This document shows positions 32,901-44,992 of a DNA stretch of 64,000 nucleotides, piece by piece (within the stretch, counting starts at the first letter, position 1; every line of letters starts with the position of its first letter). This DNA is from Tridacna crocea (Eukaryota; Mollusca; Bivalvia; Cardiida; Cardiidae). The stretch spans positions 34,424,427-34,488,426 of the forward strand of contig OX031065.1 in assembly GCA_943736015.1 (NCBI GenBank). Direction: 5' to 3'. A program made the position numbers and the translations under genes. A model generated the notes under the pieces. The model was not told where the DNA came from, did no database searches, and saw only the letters and a list, made by a program, of their open reading frames with translations.

Positions 32901-35900
32901 AGTCTCAGGGGATGATGAAAAAAAAGAACTCTACTGTTTCAGTTTGATTTTACCCTGGTTGCTTCAGTGGGAGAAAGATGTTCAAACAATTCAACAATTA
33001 GCATTATCATGTAGACCAACATGAAATTTGTATACTGGAATTTTATTTCCATTATGTTATTTACTTAATCTTCTTATGAAGCAACTCATTTAAATGGTTG
33101 CACTGTGGATCAAAACCAACAACAAACTTTCATTTCAGTGTTGTTGGAAGGTACCAACCTGGTCTTTGTACCCATATTTACTACAATTTTGAAAACTGTT
33201 TCATTTTCTTCGACAGTTTTCCATTTAATATTTGATTAAAACCTAAGTTTAAATAAACATCTTTTTGTAAACTTTTAGCGCAAAGCATAGACGATATTGC
33301 TTGTAGATTTTAACTTGCTTCACCGCATGTACTTGTGGGCAAATTGGGAACCAGGGAAAACTTCTGATATGACAATGACTTGCCTGCTTAGGGAAAACAA
33401 GCAGACCTGAATTATCATTAGAACTATCATCAGAACAACCGTTCTAAATTAAAGTCATTCTGAATTTTATTTTGGGCATTGGACTTTTTACTTTGAACAC
33501 TGAACAAGTCCGACCCCCCATTTTGACAGGTCTGTCATTGTGATCACTGAATAGAAATTTAGTTCTTGCATTATTTTCCATATGGTGTTTATGTAAGTTA
33601 CCCATTTAAAGCTATCATCAAGGCAAATCTGGCAAAATTAATAGACAGTCTGAAGGGTCTTTGATAAGTCAAGGTTAATTCGACATTTTTGTTTTCATGG
33701 GTTTTTGTGGGTTTTTTTTTCCTCATTTGTTTTTGATATATATGGTAAAAAAAAAATATCCATATCTTTTTCTGGCAAGATTGTTGGATGACAATGCAGT
33801 TGATAACACTGTGGTTAAAGTTGTTAAAATGAACTAATAAACATTCTTTTTTTCAGGTTAAATAATGTTGCAAGACACATAGGCAAGAAAATCAACGAAT
33901 TCTACTCAGATGCTTGTGTTTTTATGGTAAGTTTATTTTTCATCATTCTGAAGTCCATATTTTTGTAGATTTCTTTTCCTAAACATGTTGCCCAGACATT
34001 TCTGTATGTCAGCAGGCTTTGAAAGAGTCTGGGAGGAGTTACTTTTGTAATTTTGTTGTTTGGTAAAGAGCTAAGCTCTTTACTATACAAAATTATAGAT
34101 TACTTATACATGTATTTCAAATTATAAGTATTTGCAGTTGATAAAGGATTTATAATGTGCCACAGATTATCAGAATCATATCTGAAAGGTTTGACGACAC
34201 TGTTGGAAAAAGAAGACAGTGCTCTTTACCAGCATTTCTCCCATCTCACATTGTTGTTTAACCCATTACCACACAATCCCTACTTTTCACACTCCTGGAA
34301 AAGAAGCCTTTTGAAAACATTGTGGGGAAAGGTTACCAGCATTTTCTCCTTTTTCCACAATGTTTTCTGCCCTTCACAAAACAAGTTTTAAAATTTCAGT
34401 CACTTTTATTTTGTCGTCTGCAAATGCTTTCAATTTGGACAAGCCAAAAATTTTGTAATTTGATAATGAGTTAAAGAATAATTTTTCAGGTCCTACAACT
34501 TAGGGCGGATAATACATGCCATGGCTAAAAGAGTAAAGCTTGATACCTGCATTTTCTTCTTTCCCTGCAGTGTCCTCAGAAGGCTTCTTTATTACTGTCA
34601 TCACAATCTAGAGTAGTGTGTTAACCCTTTGCCAAACAATTCCAAGTTTTAATATGTCAGAAAGAGAGCTTTTGAAAACATGGAGAAGGAAAAAAATGCT
34701 GTTACCCTTCACCACACAACAAAATTTTGGATCAGACCAAAATGAAAGCATGTGAGGTCAACAGTTGAAACGTAGCTCAAATATGATTTCTGTCTTTAAT
34801 AGGATAGAAAACATTGTGGGAAAAGGAGAAAACGCTGGTTAACAACATTTTCTCCTTTTCCCACAAAGTTTTCAAAAGCCTTCCTTCCAAGAGCAGTGAA
34901 AAGCAGGAATTGTTTGGTAAAGGGTTAATCGGCATTTTCTTCTCTTTTTTTTTCCAACAATGTTTTCTTCCTATTCTCAGACAGTTCTAAGCATTTGAGT
35001 CACTTGATTTATCACATGGAACAATATTGAGTTTGGAGAAATTTAAAATGTTATCATTTAACTCTTTCCCACACAATCCTGACTTTTAACGACCCTGAGA
35101 AAGAAGCCTGTTGAAAACATGGTGGGAAAAGGAGAAAATGCTGGTTACCAGCATTTTCTCCTTTTCCCACAATGTTTTCTACCCGTACCAAACGAAATTT
35201 CAGTTTATGATTCAAATTTATTTAGTCACGTGCAAATGCTTTCAATTGGAGTAGTCCAAAATTTCGTTGTTTGGTAAAGAGTTAAGTAGGGTTTAATGTT
35301 ATTTACTTATGCTTCATCATATTACATTTTTCAGGTACATAACAGAAAAGTTTCAGACTTAACCTCCCCTTGTTACACACTTCATACACATAGAGAGACA
35401 GGATGGAAGAGACTAGATGAGAAGTAGGTACCTTTCTATCCCTGTTTGTTCCTTTGTAAGCCTTTTACCTCACAATCTTGTGTTTTAACCTGTTACCACA
35501 TGACAAGATTTTAGACCTGTCCAAATTCAAAGCATTTGCTGAACAGAGTTTCAATTTGGCTGATATGAATTATTATTATTATTTTTTATTTGAAAGGGAA
35601 GATAACATTGTGGGAAAAGGAGAAAATGCTGGTAACCAGCATTTTCTCCTTTTCCCACAATGTTGTCAAAAGCCTTCACCTTCAGTGGTGTTAAAAGTCA
35701 TCATTTTGTGGTAAAGGGTTAACTACCCTGACGAAGAAGGCTTTCGGAAACATTGTGAGAAAAGGAAGGCTTTCAGAAACATTGTGAGAAAAGTAGAAAA
35801 TGCTAGCCACCCAGAGTGCACCCTTTCCCACAATGTTTTCAAACGACCTCTTTTTCAGGGTCACTAAATTTTTAAATTGTTTGCAATAGGGTTAACACTT

Positions 35901-36806
35901 TACCAGAGGACAAAATTTTTGCTCTGTCTAAATTGAAAGCATTTGCAGATGACAATTTCAATGTGGCTCAAATGGTGCAATTGTTTATTGATAGGGTAGA
36001 AAACATTGGGGAAAAAGGAGAAAATGCTGGTTACCAGCATTTTCTCCTTTTGCCACAATGTTTTCAAAAGACTTTCCAAGGGTCAACATTATATGGGAAT
36101 TGATTAACCCTTTACTCTATAGATAATTATTTCTATGCATTGCTTGTAGGAGCCTTTGGCAAACATTGTGTCAAAAGGTGAAATTGCTCGTGAAAGCAAT
36201 TTCACCTTTTTCCACAATGTTTCTACACTATCAAAAGGTGTCATATACACAAAAAATATGGTTTCTACACTATCAAAAGGTGTCATATACACATAAGAAA
36301 CGGCTTCATCCTTGCTGTTATTTAGGGTCAGTTAGATATACCATAGAAATGCCTTATGGGGTAAAAGGTTAATACTCTTTATTCTTTTGATCTTTTTGTA
36401 TTTTCTTTTCTTTTTGATAAGATTAATTCACATACTCAAACCAATCTCTGAGCGAGTTGTTGTTTGTTACTCTCACTATACATCTCTGCAATGGGCTAAA
36501 TGACAAGAATCTTGTCAAATAGAGGAAAAGATGTTTTGTTACTGTTTAACTGTTTCATGTTATTTAGGATCAGTTAGAGATACCATAGAAATGCCCTATG
36601 GGGTAAAAAATTAAAACACATGATTTTCTTCTTTTTTTTTTTTCCATTTTAGAGATACAGTTGACGAAGAGTCTTTACTAGCAGCAGCTACCTTAGTACA
36701 GAATCAACAATATAGACAGCTTATAGACTTTGACAACCATTTTGATGACGTGAAAAACGACTGGAGAAATCTAGGTTTAAATGAACTTATTAGTAAATGC
36801 ACCTAA
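29933..36806 (+). CDS. EMC8: ER membrane protein complex subunit 8/9, complete
   Basis: Five plus-strand exons join in phase: 29933-30139, 32259-32335, 33857-33926, 35335-35423 and 36653-36806 (ends in TAA), about 198 residues. The N-terminus (MAEIAVSMQAYAKLLLHTAK, then CAVNGVLL and FVDCIPLFH) and C-terminus (LIDFDNHFDDVKNDWRN) are hallmarks of EMC8/EMC9 (UPF0172). These are cytosolic MPN-fold subunits of the ER membrane complex, which inserts tail-anchored and multipass proteins. The MPN domain lacks a full JAMM zinc site, as expected for this family. Vertebrates have EMC8 and EMC9 paralogues; invertebrates usually have one gene. Exon 1 ends CAG and intron 1 begins gtacag. The exon-4 donor is gtaggt, which is weak. 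Introns 3 and 4 are packed with MITEs; one ends about 50 bases before exon 4. Confidence 0.93.
30140..32258. other. EMC8 intron 1, unusually free of MITEs
   Basis: About 2.1 kb with no TTAA element, in contrast with introns 3 and 4. Open frames here lack homology or splice context. Confidence 0.6.
32336..34257. other. EMC8 intron 2 and early intron 3: mostly unique sequence
   Basis: Apart from exon 3 this is AT-rich, with an isolated MITE terminus near 34045-34085 (gttgtttggtaaagag then ctctttactatac) and no other recognisable element. Confidence 0.5.
34258..34474 (-). mobile_element. TTAA MITE subfamily A
   Basis: Both TTAA. The left stem strand is lost (ggggaaaggttaccagcatt). Confidence 0.85.
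34621..34928 (+). mobile_element. Subfamily A MITE preceded by a truncated copy
   Basis: A left fragment starts ttaaccctttgccaaacaat. It breaks at about 34700 into a second copy that runs to gtaaagggttaa. Confidence 0.75.
35058..35285 (-). mobile_element. TTAA MITE subfamily A close to EMC8 exon 4
   Basis: Full length with a perfect stem. Its right TTAA is 49 bases upstream of the exon-4 acceptor. Confidence 0.9.
35485..35722 (+). mobile_element. TTAA MITE subfamily A
   Basis: Full length, with an attattattattattttt expansion in the left arm. The hairpin tip reads ggtaacc although the arms are in plus order. Confidence 0.9.
35892..36107 (+). mobile_element. TTAA MITE subfamily A
   Basis: Perfect stem. 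Right TTAA shared with the next B element. Confidence 0.9.
36104..36372 (+). mobile_element. TTAA MITE subfamily B with internal duplication
   Basis: The stretch ctacactatcaaaaggtgtc atatacaca occurs twice in tandem (about 36222-36292), making this copy longer than other B elements. Confidence 0.9.
36565..36615 (+). mobile_element. Solitary right end of a subfamily B MITE
   Basis: Only aggatcagttagagatacca tagaaatgccctatggggta remains, about 38 bases upstream of EMC8 exon 5. Confidence 0.8.
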
Positions 36807-36986
36807 TACATGTACTTGTATCTGAACTTTATTGTTTAATGTGTTCCCTGTGGCTGTAAGATTGTATGAGCCCATTACTGTACAGGCTATATTTAGATCA
36901 GTCCAAAACTAGTACAACTAATGCAAAGAGGTAATGATTTAACCCTTCACCATTTGATCTGGAGTTTTAATGGCCCTAAAGATGGT

Positions 36987-37211
36987 TTAACTCTTTACTC
37001 CATAGATCATTTTATGCGTTGCTTGTAGGAGACTTTAGAAAACATTGTGTCAAAAGGTGAAATTGCACGTGATGAGCAATTTCACCTTTTGCCACAGTGT
37101 TTTCTATGCTATCAAAAGGTGTCATATACACATAAGAAATGGCTTCATCCTTGCTGTTATTTAGGGTCATTTAGAGATACCATAGAAATACCTCATGGGG
37201 TAAAGGGTTAA
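36987..37211 (+). mobile_element. TTAA MITE subfamily B downstream of EMC8
   Basis: Hairpin aaattgcacgtgatgagcaa ttt. Ends intact. Confidence 0.9.
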
Positions 37212-37260
37212 CTGTTTATCACACAGTCCCTATTTTTAGCTGCCTAGAATAAGAAGGCTT

Positions 37261-37490
37261 TTAACTCTTAACCAAACGACAAAATCTTAGACTGGTCCAA
37301 ATTGAAAGCATTTGCAGACGACAAAATAGATGTGAATAAAATATCAAATTTTGTTTTGGGAAAGGTTAGAAAACATTGTGGGAAAAGGACAAAATGCTGT
37401 CAACCAGTATTTTCTCCTTTTCCCGCAATGTTTTCAAAAGCTATCTTTCTCAGGGTCGTTAGAAGTCAGGATGGTGTGGTAAAGAGTTAA
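37261..37490 (+). mobile_element. TTAA MITE subfamily A
   Basis: Full length. Right TTAA shared with the element at 37487. Confidence 0.9.
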
Positions 37491-37715
37491 CTCTTTACCA
37501 TGTCCTCATGGCAAAATTTTAGACTTTTCCAAATTCAAAGAATTTGCAGACAACAATTCATAGGCGGCTCTAATGATGAAATTTGTCTTTGATAGGGAAG
37601 AAAACATTGTGGGAAAAGAGAAAATGCTGGTTACCAGCACTCTTTTCCCACAATGTTTTCATAAGCTCTCTTCTTCAGGGTTGTTAAAGGTGGGGATTGT
37701 GTCGTAAAGAGTTAA
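37487..37715 (+). mobile_element. TTAA MITE subfamily A
   Basis: Same orientation as its left neighbour. Left end mutated (ttaactctttaccatgtcct); stem partly deleted (accagcactcttttcccaca). Eroded copies continue to about 38040. Confidence 0.85.
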
Positions 37716-38043
37716 AAACATGGAGGGAAATTCAGAAAAGGCTGGTTACCAGCATTTTATCCTTTTCCCATAATGTTTTCTACCCTTTCATAGATAGAAA
37801 ATGTCATTTGAGCTATATTTAATTTGTTGATTGCAAATATATTACAATTTGGTACAGTCCTAGACCATGTCTGGTTGTAAAGAGGCAAGAGAAAATTGTT
37901 AGCAAAGGGGGGAATGGTGGTTACCAGCATTTTCTCCTTTTTCCTCTTTGTTTTACACCATATCAAAGACAGAAGTCACTATTCTAGCTACACTTTTTTT
38001 CTTGTATGCAAATACTGAATTCGGTTGAGTCAAACTTAATCAT

Positions 38044-38306
38044 TTGTGACCCATCACGCAAAAAGGGACCCTGGGGGAATTCAGTACATCATTTAGATGA
38101 AAACGGATCAATGATGGTTCAGATCAGTTTAAGTTGATAATTAAAAAATGATTGTATAACAAGGTGCAATGACCACTTTTCATACAGAAAATGTCATTTA
38201 AGCAAAATGGCTCAATGCTGGTCAGCCTGCACAATTCGCACAGTCTGACAAGGGCTGACACTTTTCGCAGTTCCTAGAAGGTCCCTTTTTGCGTGATGGG
38301 TCACTT
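38044..38306. mobile_element. Family D-related fold-back element (variant termini)
   Basis: Inverted ends gtgacccatcacgcaaaaag gga and aggtccctttttgcgtgatgg gtcac. The interior ggtcagcctgcacaattcgc acagtctg is a decayed D-type palindrome. Confidence 0.75.
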
Positions 38307-38319
38307 TTGATTTTGTAAA

Positions 38320-38560
38320 GAGTTAGCCCTTTATCAAACTGTCCTAAGTTTTAGCAACCCAGAGGAGTTGGCTTTTGAAAACACAGGAAATAAAGAAAAT
38401 GCTGGTAACTAGTATTTCCTCTTTTTTTCACAATATTTTCTACCCTATCACAGACAAAAATCATCATTTGAACCACATCTGAGCTGCAGCTTGCAATCAT
38501 GCTTTGAATATGGCCCAGTCCAAGATTATGTTGTTTTCTAAAGAGGTAAGAAAAACATTG
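38320..38560 (-). mobile_element. Eroded subfamily A MITE
   Basis: Keeps aaagaaaatgctggtaacta and the ttctaccctatcacagac arm; no intact ends. Confidence 0.55.
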
Positions 38561-39067
38561 TGTGGAAAACATTGTGGAAGGTGGAATAAGTATGTGATTC
38601 AAGCCCCTGCTCCTTTTTTCTCAGTGCCCTCAAAAGCATTTCCCTGTAGAAGTAAATATACAAAATTCATAAATCTGTACAGAAGAGGGTTCTGAAGATA
38701 TTCAAGAATCTTTATTCTTTTGATCTTTTTGTAATTTTTTTCTTCTTAATAAGATTAATTCTTATACTCAACTACTATACCAATAGGGTTTTTGATATCC
38801 CTCCCACAGACAGGTTTTTGAAACTGTGTGGGAAAAGGATAATTTTTTTTTTGCAAGCATTTTTCCAAATATTTCAATACATGTATATTTCAAAGTCAAG
38901 GTATTACCATCAATTGGATAGTTGTGACATTACACACTGATTTTTAATTGAATCAAAGCAGTACTAGTGCTATTATGCCTATTGAAATCTAGAGTGGTTT
39001 GTTGAATTGTTTTTGACATTGTGTTCTGTAACCACTACCTCCTGTCTTTGATATCGTTGTTATTCCT

Positions 39068-39296
39068 TTAACTCTTTACCACACAATCCCGACTTTTAAC
39101 AATCCTGAGAAAGAAAGCCTTAGAAAACACTTGGGGAAAAGGAGAAAATGCTGGTAACCAGCATTTTCCCCTTTTCCCACAATGTTTTCTACCCTGTCCA
39201 AATCAAATTTCAATTTTTGATTCATGTTTATTTTGTCGTGTTCAAATGGTTTCAATTTGGACTGGTCCAATTTTTTTCCATTTGGTAAAGAGTTAA
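39068..39296 (-). mobile_element. TTAA MITE subfamily A
   Basis: Full length, tip gctggtaaccagc. Confidence 0.9.
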
Positions 39297-39316
39297 GTAA
39301 ATAATTGTGATTATAC

Positions 39317-39512
39317 AGAACTCCAGATAAGAGGGAGTGAGGGCATTCTAAATCAATTATATCTATTCCAAGGCCTTATCTGTAGGTATTCATTAGAATT
39401 GTCTTAATGAGACAATTCTAATGAGTATCCATAACCAAGGGTTAAATGGAAAATAGTGGTTTTTGATTTTGCAATCAGTCTAATTCCCTCTGAGTTGAGT
39501 TCTGTTTTTATG
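39317..39512. mobile_element. Family E fold-back element, copy 2
   Basis: agaactccagataagaggga at the left against ttccctctgagttgagttct at the right. Inner palindrome gtattcattagaattgtctt is mirrored by gacaattctaatgagtat. Confidence 0.75.
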
Positions 39513-39742
39513 AATTTTTAGTCTTGTGTAAAGGTTTCTGAATTGGCGAAAAAGCTGTTTGCCTGCAAGTTTTCCACAGCCCTTGATATTTTCAACACTT
39601 TTAAACCTCTTACCACAAAAACCCTTAACCACAAAAGCTTTAACAGACCTGAAGAAGGGTTTTGAAAATATTGTGGGATAATGGTTTACAGTGTTTTATT
39701 CATTTTCCACAATGTTTTTTACCCTATCAAAGACAGAAAAAA

Positions 39743-39971
39743 TTAACCCATTACCACACAATCCCTACTTTTGACGACCCTGAGAAAGAAGCCTATAGAA
39801 AACATTGTGGGAAAAGGAGAAAATGCTGGTAACCAGCATTTTCTCCTTTTCCCTCAATGTTTGCTACCCTATCAAAGAAAATTTGCACCAACTGAGCTAC
39901 ACTAATATTGTCGTCTGCAAATGCTCTCAATTTGGACAAGCCCTAAATTTTGTCATTTGGTAATGAGTTAA
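39743..39971 (-). mobile_element. TTAA MITE subfamily A
   Basis: Full length. An eroded copy at about 39600-39742 abuts it. Confidence 0.9.
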
Positions 39972-40298
39972 AAGACAAATCCCATCAGAAGTTACATTTA
40001 ATTTATTTTCTTTAAAATTTTATATTGCTGTATCTCAGCCATTGCTATAGCCATGACACAGGAGAAATAATGCTGTGTCTATGTATATAGCCGTTCATGC
40101 TGTTTATTTCCATTGGTTTTTTTTGTTATCATTATTATTTATCACATAACTGCCCTATATGTACTATAACATGGCCATTATACACTTTTTTCATCTTGCA
40201 CAAGCTTTAGATAGGCATTTATTGATGCCACAGTTCAAAATGCTATTTTTTTCCCTTGCAATTCAACTTCCAAAATACTATATGCAGATAATGATAAA

Positions 40299-42507
40299 CA
40301 AGAGGACCACGATGGTCCTATATCGCTCACCTGAGTACCAAGCAGCAAAGGTCTACAATAAAGATAAATACCAAATATCAAGGTTCAAGACTAAATGATA
40401 ATGAAACAAGAGCAGCGATTTGTCACAATTTGACTTGAGACTTTGAAGTTCCATTCCAGACAAGCAAGAAATACTGTAAGAATGAAGATCAATGAAGAAT
40501 TACATAAAGTTCGCGCTAGGTAGAGTTATTGTTCTTGCGCACTGTACTCTGTAATACTGCAACAAACATGCATACCAAGTTTGAAGTCGTTCTGACTTGA
40601 GATGACAAAGTTATATTCCAGACAGGCACTAAATGCTGTAAAAATGACATTAAAAGGGAAATAACTCGACAGCACGAATTAGAGTTACAATTCTTGTGCA
40701 CTGCACTTCCAAATATTGCACCAAATAATCATACCCAATGTCAAGTCATTCCTACTTAAGATGACAAAGTTTTGCTCCGGACAAGCAAGAAATGCTATGA
40801 AAATGAAGTTCAAAGGGGAAATAACTCAAAATTCAAGCTAGGAAGAGTTATGGTTCTTGTGTACTGCACTCCATAAATATACAACGATCATGCATATCAA
40901 ATTTGAAGATGTTCAGGCTATAGATGACAAAGTTATATTCCAGACGAGCAGAAAATGCTGTAAAAATGCCAATCAAAGGGAAATAACTTACAGACAGTAT
41001 AAGGTAGAGTTATGGATCTTTCACATTGCACTCCGCATTATTGCAACAAACACAAATGTCAAGTTTCAAGTCAATCAGACTGGAGATGACAAAGTTATGC
41101 TCTGGATTAAGAACTATTATATAGAACTTTCTAATTCAAGGGCAAATAACTCCAGTTGTTTGCGTCCAATTACACCCATAATTAACCTCATCCAAGATCT
41201 TATGGTTATATATATTTTGGCCAAGTTTACAGCTGATTGGTTAAAAATTGTAGATGCTAGAGAGTAAACAAAGTGCAGTATAGCAATTTTTCTAATTCAG
41301 GGGCAAATAACTCCACTCGTTCTGTTCTGATTAGACCCATGATCAAACTCATCCGAGATCTTATGGTCATATATATTTTGATCAAGTTTGGTGCTGATTG
41401 GCAGATATCTGTAGATGCTAGAGTGTAAACAAAGTGAAATACAGTAATTTTTCTAATTCAAGGGCAAATAACTCCAGATGTTCTGATCCGATTAGACCCA
41501 AAATCGAACTCATCCGAGATCTTATAATCATATATACTTTGACCAAGTTTGGTGCTGATTGGTTGATATTTGTAGATGCTAGAGTGTAAACAAAGTGAAA
41601 TACAGCAATTTTTCTAATTCAAGGGCAAATAACTCCAGATCTTCTGGTCCAATTAGACCCAAAATCAAACTCATCCGAGATCTTATGGTCATATATACCT
41701 TGACTAAGTTTGGTGCTGATTGGTTGATATTTGTAGATGCTAGAGTGTAAACAAAGTGAAACACAGCAATTTTTTCTAATTCAAGGGCAAATAACTCCAG
41801 ATCTTCTGGTCCGATCAGACCCAAAATCGAACTCATCCGAGATCTTATGGTCATATATACTTTGACCAAGTTTGGTGCTGATTGGTTGATATTTGTAGAT
41901 ACTAGAGTGTAAACAAAGTGAAATACAGCAATTTTTCTAATTCAAGGGCAAATAACTCCAGATGTTCTGGTCTGATTAGACCCAAAATCAAACTCATCCG
42001 AGATCTTATGGTCATATATACTTTGACCAAGTTTGGTGCTGATTGGTTGATATTTGTAGATGCTATAGTATAAACAAAGTGAAATACAGCAATTTTTCTA
42101 ATTCAAGGGCAAATAACTCCAGATGTTCAGGTCGGATTAGACCTAAAATCGAACTCATCCCAGATCTTATGGTCATATATACTTTGACCAAGTTTGGTCC
42201 TGATTGGTTGATATTTGTAGATGCTGGAGTGTAAACAAAGTGAAATACAGCAATTTTTCTAATTCAAGGGCAAATAACTCCAGATGTTCAGGTCCGATAA
42301 GACCCAAAATCGAACTCATCCAAGATCTTATGGTCATATATACTTTGACCAAGTTTGGTCCTGATTGGTTGATATTTGTAGATGCTAGAATGTAAACAAG
42401 AAAATGTGAACGGACGGACGGACGACGGACGGACGGACGACGGACGCCGACGGACAGTGAGTGATCACAATAGCTCACTCTGAGCACTTCGTGCTCAGGT
42501 GAGCTAA
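40299..42507 (+). mobile_element. Helentron/HINE-like element with tandem core
   Basis: The left end carries hairpin ggaccacgatggtcc followed by gctcacctgag. The right end carries hairpin gagcacttcgtgctc, then the inverted match ctcaggtgagc and a CTAA terminus. The core has about four ~162 bp units (40450-41100) and about eight ~161 bp units (41140-42395, marked by caaataactcc). A ggacggacgg microsatellite (42413-42460) precedes the 3' end. Sub-terminal inverted repeats, a 3' hairpin, CTRR end and GTCY-type microsatellite are documented for Helentron-associated elements. There is no Rep/helicase gene, so it is non-autonomous. Confidence 0.75.
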
Positions 42508-42544
42508 AAAGTCAGGACCTGTGTTGTTGTCAGATTTAGAGTCA

Positions 42545-42860
42545 AGTAATGATCACCAGCATTTTTTTCCTTTCCCTACAATAAAGGTTTCTTCCTCGGG
42601 GTCATTAAAAGTCGTCATTGTGTGGAGGATAAATATAACAGTGTAACATTTTGACCAATAATATTGCAATTTCAAAATGGCTAGAATGGTGCAATTTTGC
42701 TTTGATAGGGAAGAAAACATTGTGAGAAAAGGAGAAAATGCTGGTTACCAGCATTTTCTCCTTTTCCCACAATGTTTTCTAAAGGTTTCATCCTCGAGGT
42801 TGTTAAAAGTCGTCATTGTGTGGAGGATAAATATTAGAGCGTAACATTTTTACCAATGAT
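42545..42860 (+). repeat. Duplicated MITE right-end block
   Basis: ttaaaagtcgtcattgtgtg gaggataaatat plus the following ~40 bases occur at about 42605-42665 and again at 42800-42862, each after a subfamily A hairpin portion. Confidence 0.65.
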
Positions 42861-43776
42861 ATCGCAAATCAGGGCATGCCAAGTCTGTGCATGACATAGG
42901 TCATCATACCATTCTTGGGACTGTATTTCTTAGTATGTAGATACAGAATCTTTTTTCTGTCGTGTGTGTTTATTTCATCTGATTCAATGCATGTACTGTA
43001 TTTGATCCTGGAAAATTTACTGCCATAATGAAGTGAGACATTGTTTATATTACATTCACCATTCAATATCAGTCTGTATGATGCCAGTGAAAATAGTTGC
43101 CTAAAAAACTCTAAAGTCTTGACGAAACAGCAGAATTTTGGACCAGACCAAATTGTAATTATTTGCAGACAACAAAACAAATGTGACTTGAAAATGGAAA
43201 TTTGTTTTGAGAAGGGTAGAAATTTTTGTGGGAAAAGGAGAAAGTGGGAAAGGGAGAAAATGCTGGTCACCAGCATTATCTCCTTTTTTTACAAATTTTT
43301 CTTACCTATCAAAATGGTTTCTCCTTTTCCCACAATATTTTTAGAAGGCTTCTCTCTCAGGATTGTTTAAAGTCAGAATTGTGTGGAGAAGAGTTAAATG
43401 CTTGTATGGTTCTGTTGCTCATCAGCATCAACAGATTAGTCAAATTGTACGAGTTTGCTTTATCACAACTAACCACCTAACTACAGAGATAATTTCCATT
43501 TTTAATAAATTTTTCATCTACAGAATTGACATTTTGAAAATCGAATTTGTCTGCGTCTGCTCTGACACCAGTGGCTATTGTTAAGATCATTGCTTGATTT
43601 TTTCTTTGGGCATTTTTTTTCCTTTCTTTTTTTTTGTCTTATGAATTAATTATTCATAAGAGATATTGATTATTCAGATTACACATGTATCCAAGTTAAC
43701 TATTTGCTTTGTGATTTCCAGGGTCTACATTTTTCGTATGTACTCAGTCTATGAACACTGCTTGTTCGCTATGACT
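42861..43776. other. Mixed unique sequence and eroded MITE (43120-43400)
   Basis: A degraded A copy with a duplicated gggaaaaggagaaagtggga block lies in the middle. The rest shows no gene or repeat family. Confidence 0.45.
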
Positions 43777-44013
43777 TTAACTCATTACCAAATGACAAAA
43801 TTTTAGACAGGTCCAAATCGAAGGCATTTGCAGATGACAAAATGAAAGCAACAAAATAACTGAAAAATTGAAATTTGTTTTGTGAAAGGTAGAAAACACT
43901 GTGGGAAAAGGAGAAAATGCTGGTCACCAGCATTTTCTCCTTTTCCCACAGTGTTTTCTAAAGGCTTCTTTCTCGGGGGCATCAAAAGTAGGGATTGTGT
44001 GGTAATGGGTTAA
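43777..44013 (+). mobile_element. TTAA MITE subfamily A
   Basis: Full length. The stem carries matching cactgtgg/ccacagtg changes on both strands. Confidence 0.9.
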
Positions 44014-44161
44014 GTCATCCTATCACCAAATAAACGCCCAAGGTTATGGGAAAAGACTTAAATGTTCAAATTTTCAGGCTTTTCAAGATTTGTCTGATCT
44101 TAATCTGTGCTTTCCTCAAAGCATCTAAAAGTACATTTTGGCTCTGAAATGTTAGTACTGT

Positions 44162-44350
44162 TTAACTCTTTACCACACAATCCCGAATTTTAATGACCCT
44201 GAGAAAGAAAGCCTTTGAAAACATTGTGGGACAAGGAGAAAATGCTGGTAACCCACAATGTTTTCAGTTTTTGATTCACATTTATTTTGTGGTATGCAAA
44301 TACTTTCAGTTTGAACAAGTAAAAAATTTTGTCATTTGGTAAAGAGTTAA
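44162..44350 (-). mobile_element. TTAA MITE subfamily A with deleted stem strand
   Basis: ggagaaaatgctggtaaccc acaatgttttc: the second strand of the hairpin is missing. Ends intact. Confidence 0.85.
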
Positions 44351-44876
44351 ATAATTGCATTCAATGTTACAAAAAGAAATGTTGATGAGATGTTGGCATT
44401 TGACAGTTTTGTGTTCGTCTACTCATTGTGGTCACTATTGTAAAAGATAAGATTTTTTTGTGATGAAAATTCATATTTGTATTTGTAAATGTGAGTGATC
44501 CTTGCTACCTCCTGAAACAATTTTGTTACAGTTGACCTTGAAAACTTCTTCACTAAATATGAAAAATCTGCATGAACTTGAAAATGTTGTGGTTAAAATA
44601 GAAATTACTCAGCAAGAGTGATTTCTCTTTTTGTCACAATGTGTAGTGTGCTGGCAGAAAAAAAAGTTGTTTGTAGTTGTTTTTAGAGAATATTACCTTT
44701 TATCAAACAATCCAGTGTTTTCACAAACACAACAAAGAAAGCTTTGAGAAACATTTAGTGAAAAAAAAAAAAAAGGCTGGTCACCAGTATTTTATCAATT
44801 TCTTGCATTGTTTCTATTGTTTGAAAGAAAACCTTCTGATTCAAGTTTCATTGAACATGTGGTTTGCAAATTCTTT

Positions 44877-44966
44877 AAACTATTACCACACAATCCCTAC
44901 TTTTGACGACCCTGAGAAAGAAGCCTTTAGAAAACATTGTCGGAAAAGGAGAAAAAACGCTGGTAA
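44877..44966 (-). mobile_element. Half subfamily A MITE cut at the hairpin
   Basis: Starts taaactattaccacacaatc and stops at gctggtaatttc, 30 bases before the 45 kb minisatellite begins. Confidence 0.75.
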
Positions 44967-44992
44967 TTTCTTTGCCATTTTGTTAGTTCCAA

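Noticed and set aside
41579-42487. Repetitive protein from the 161 bp units
   Set aside because: The frames are by-products of the Helentron-like core; units vary by indels and no start or domain is consistent.
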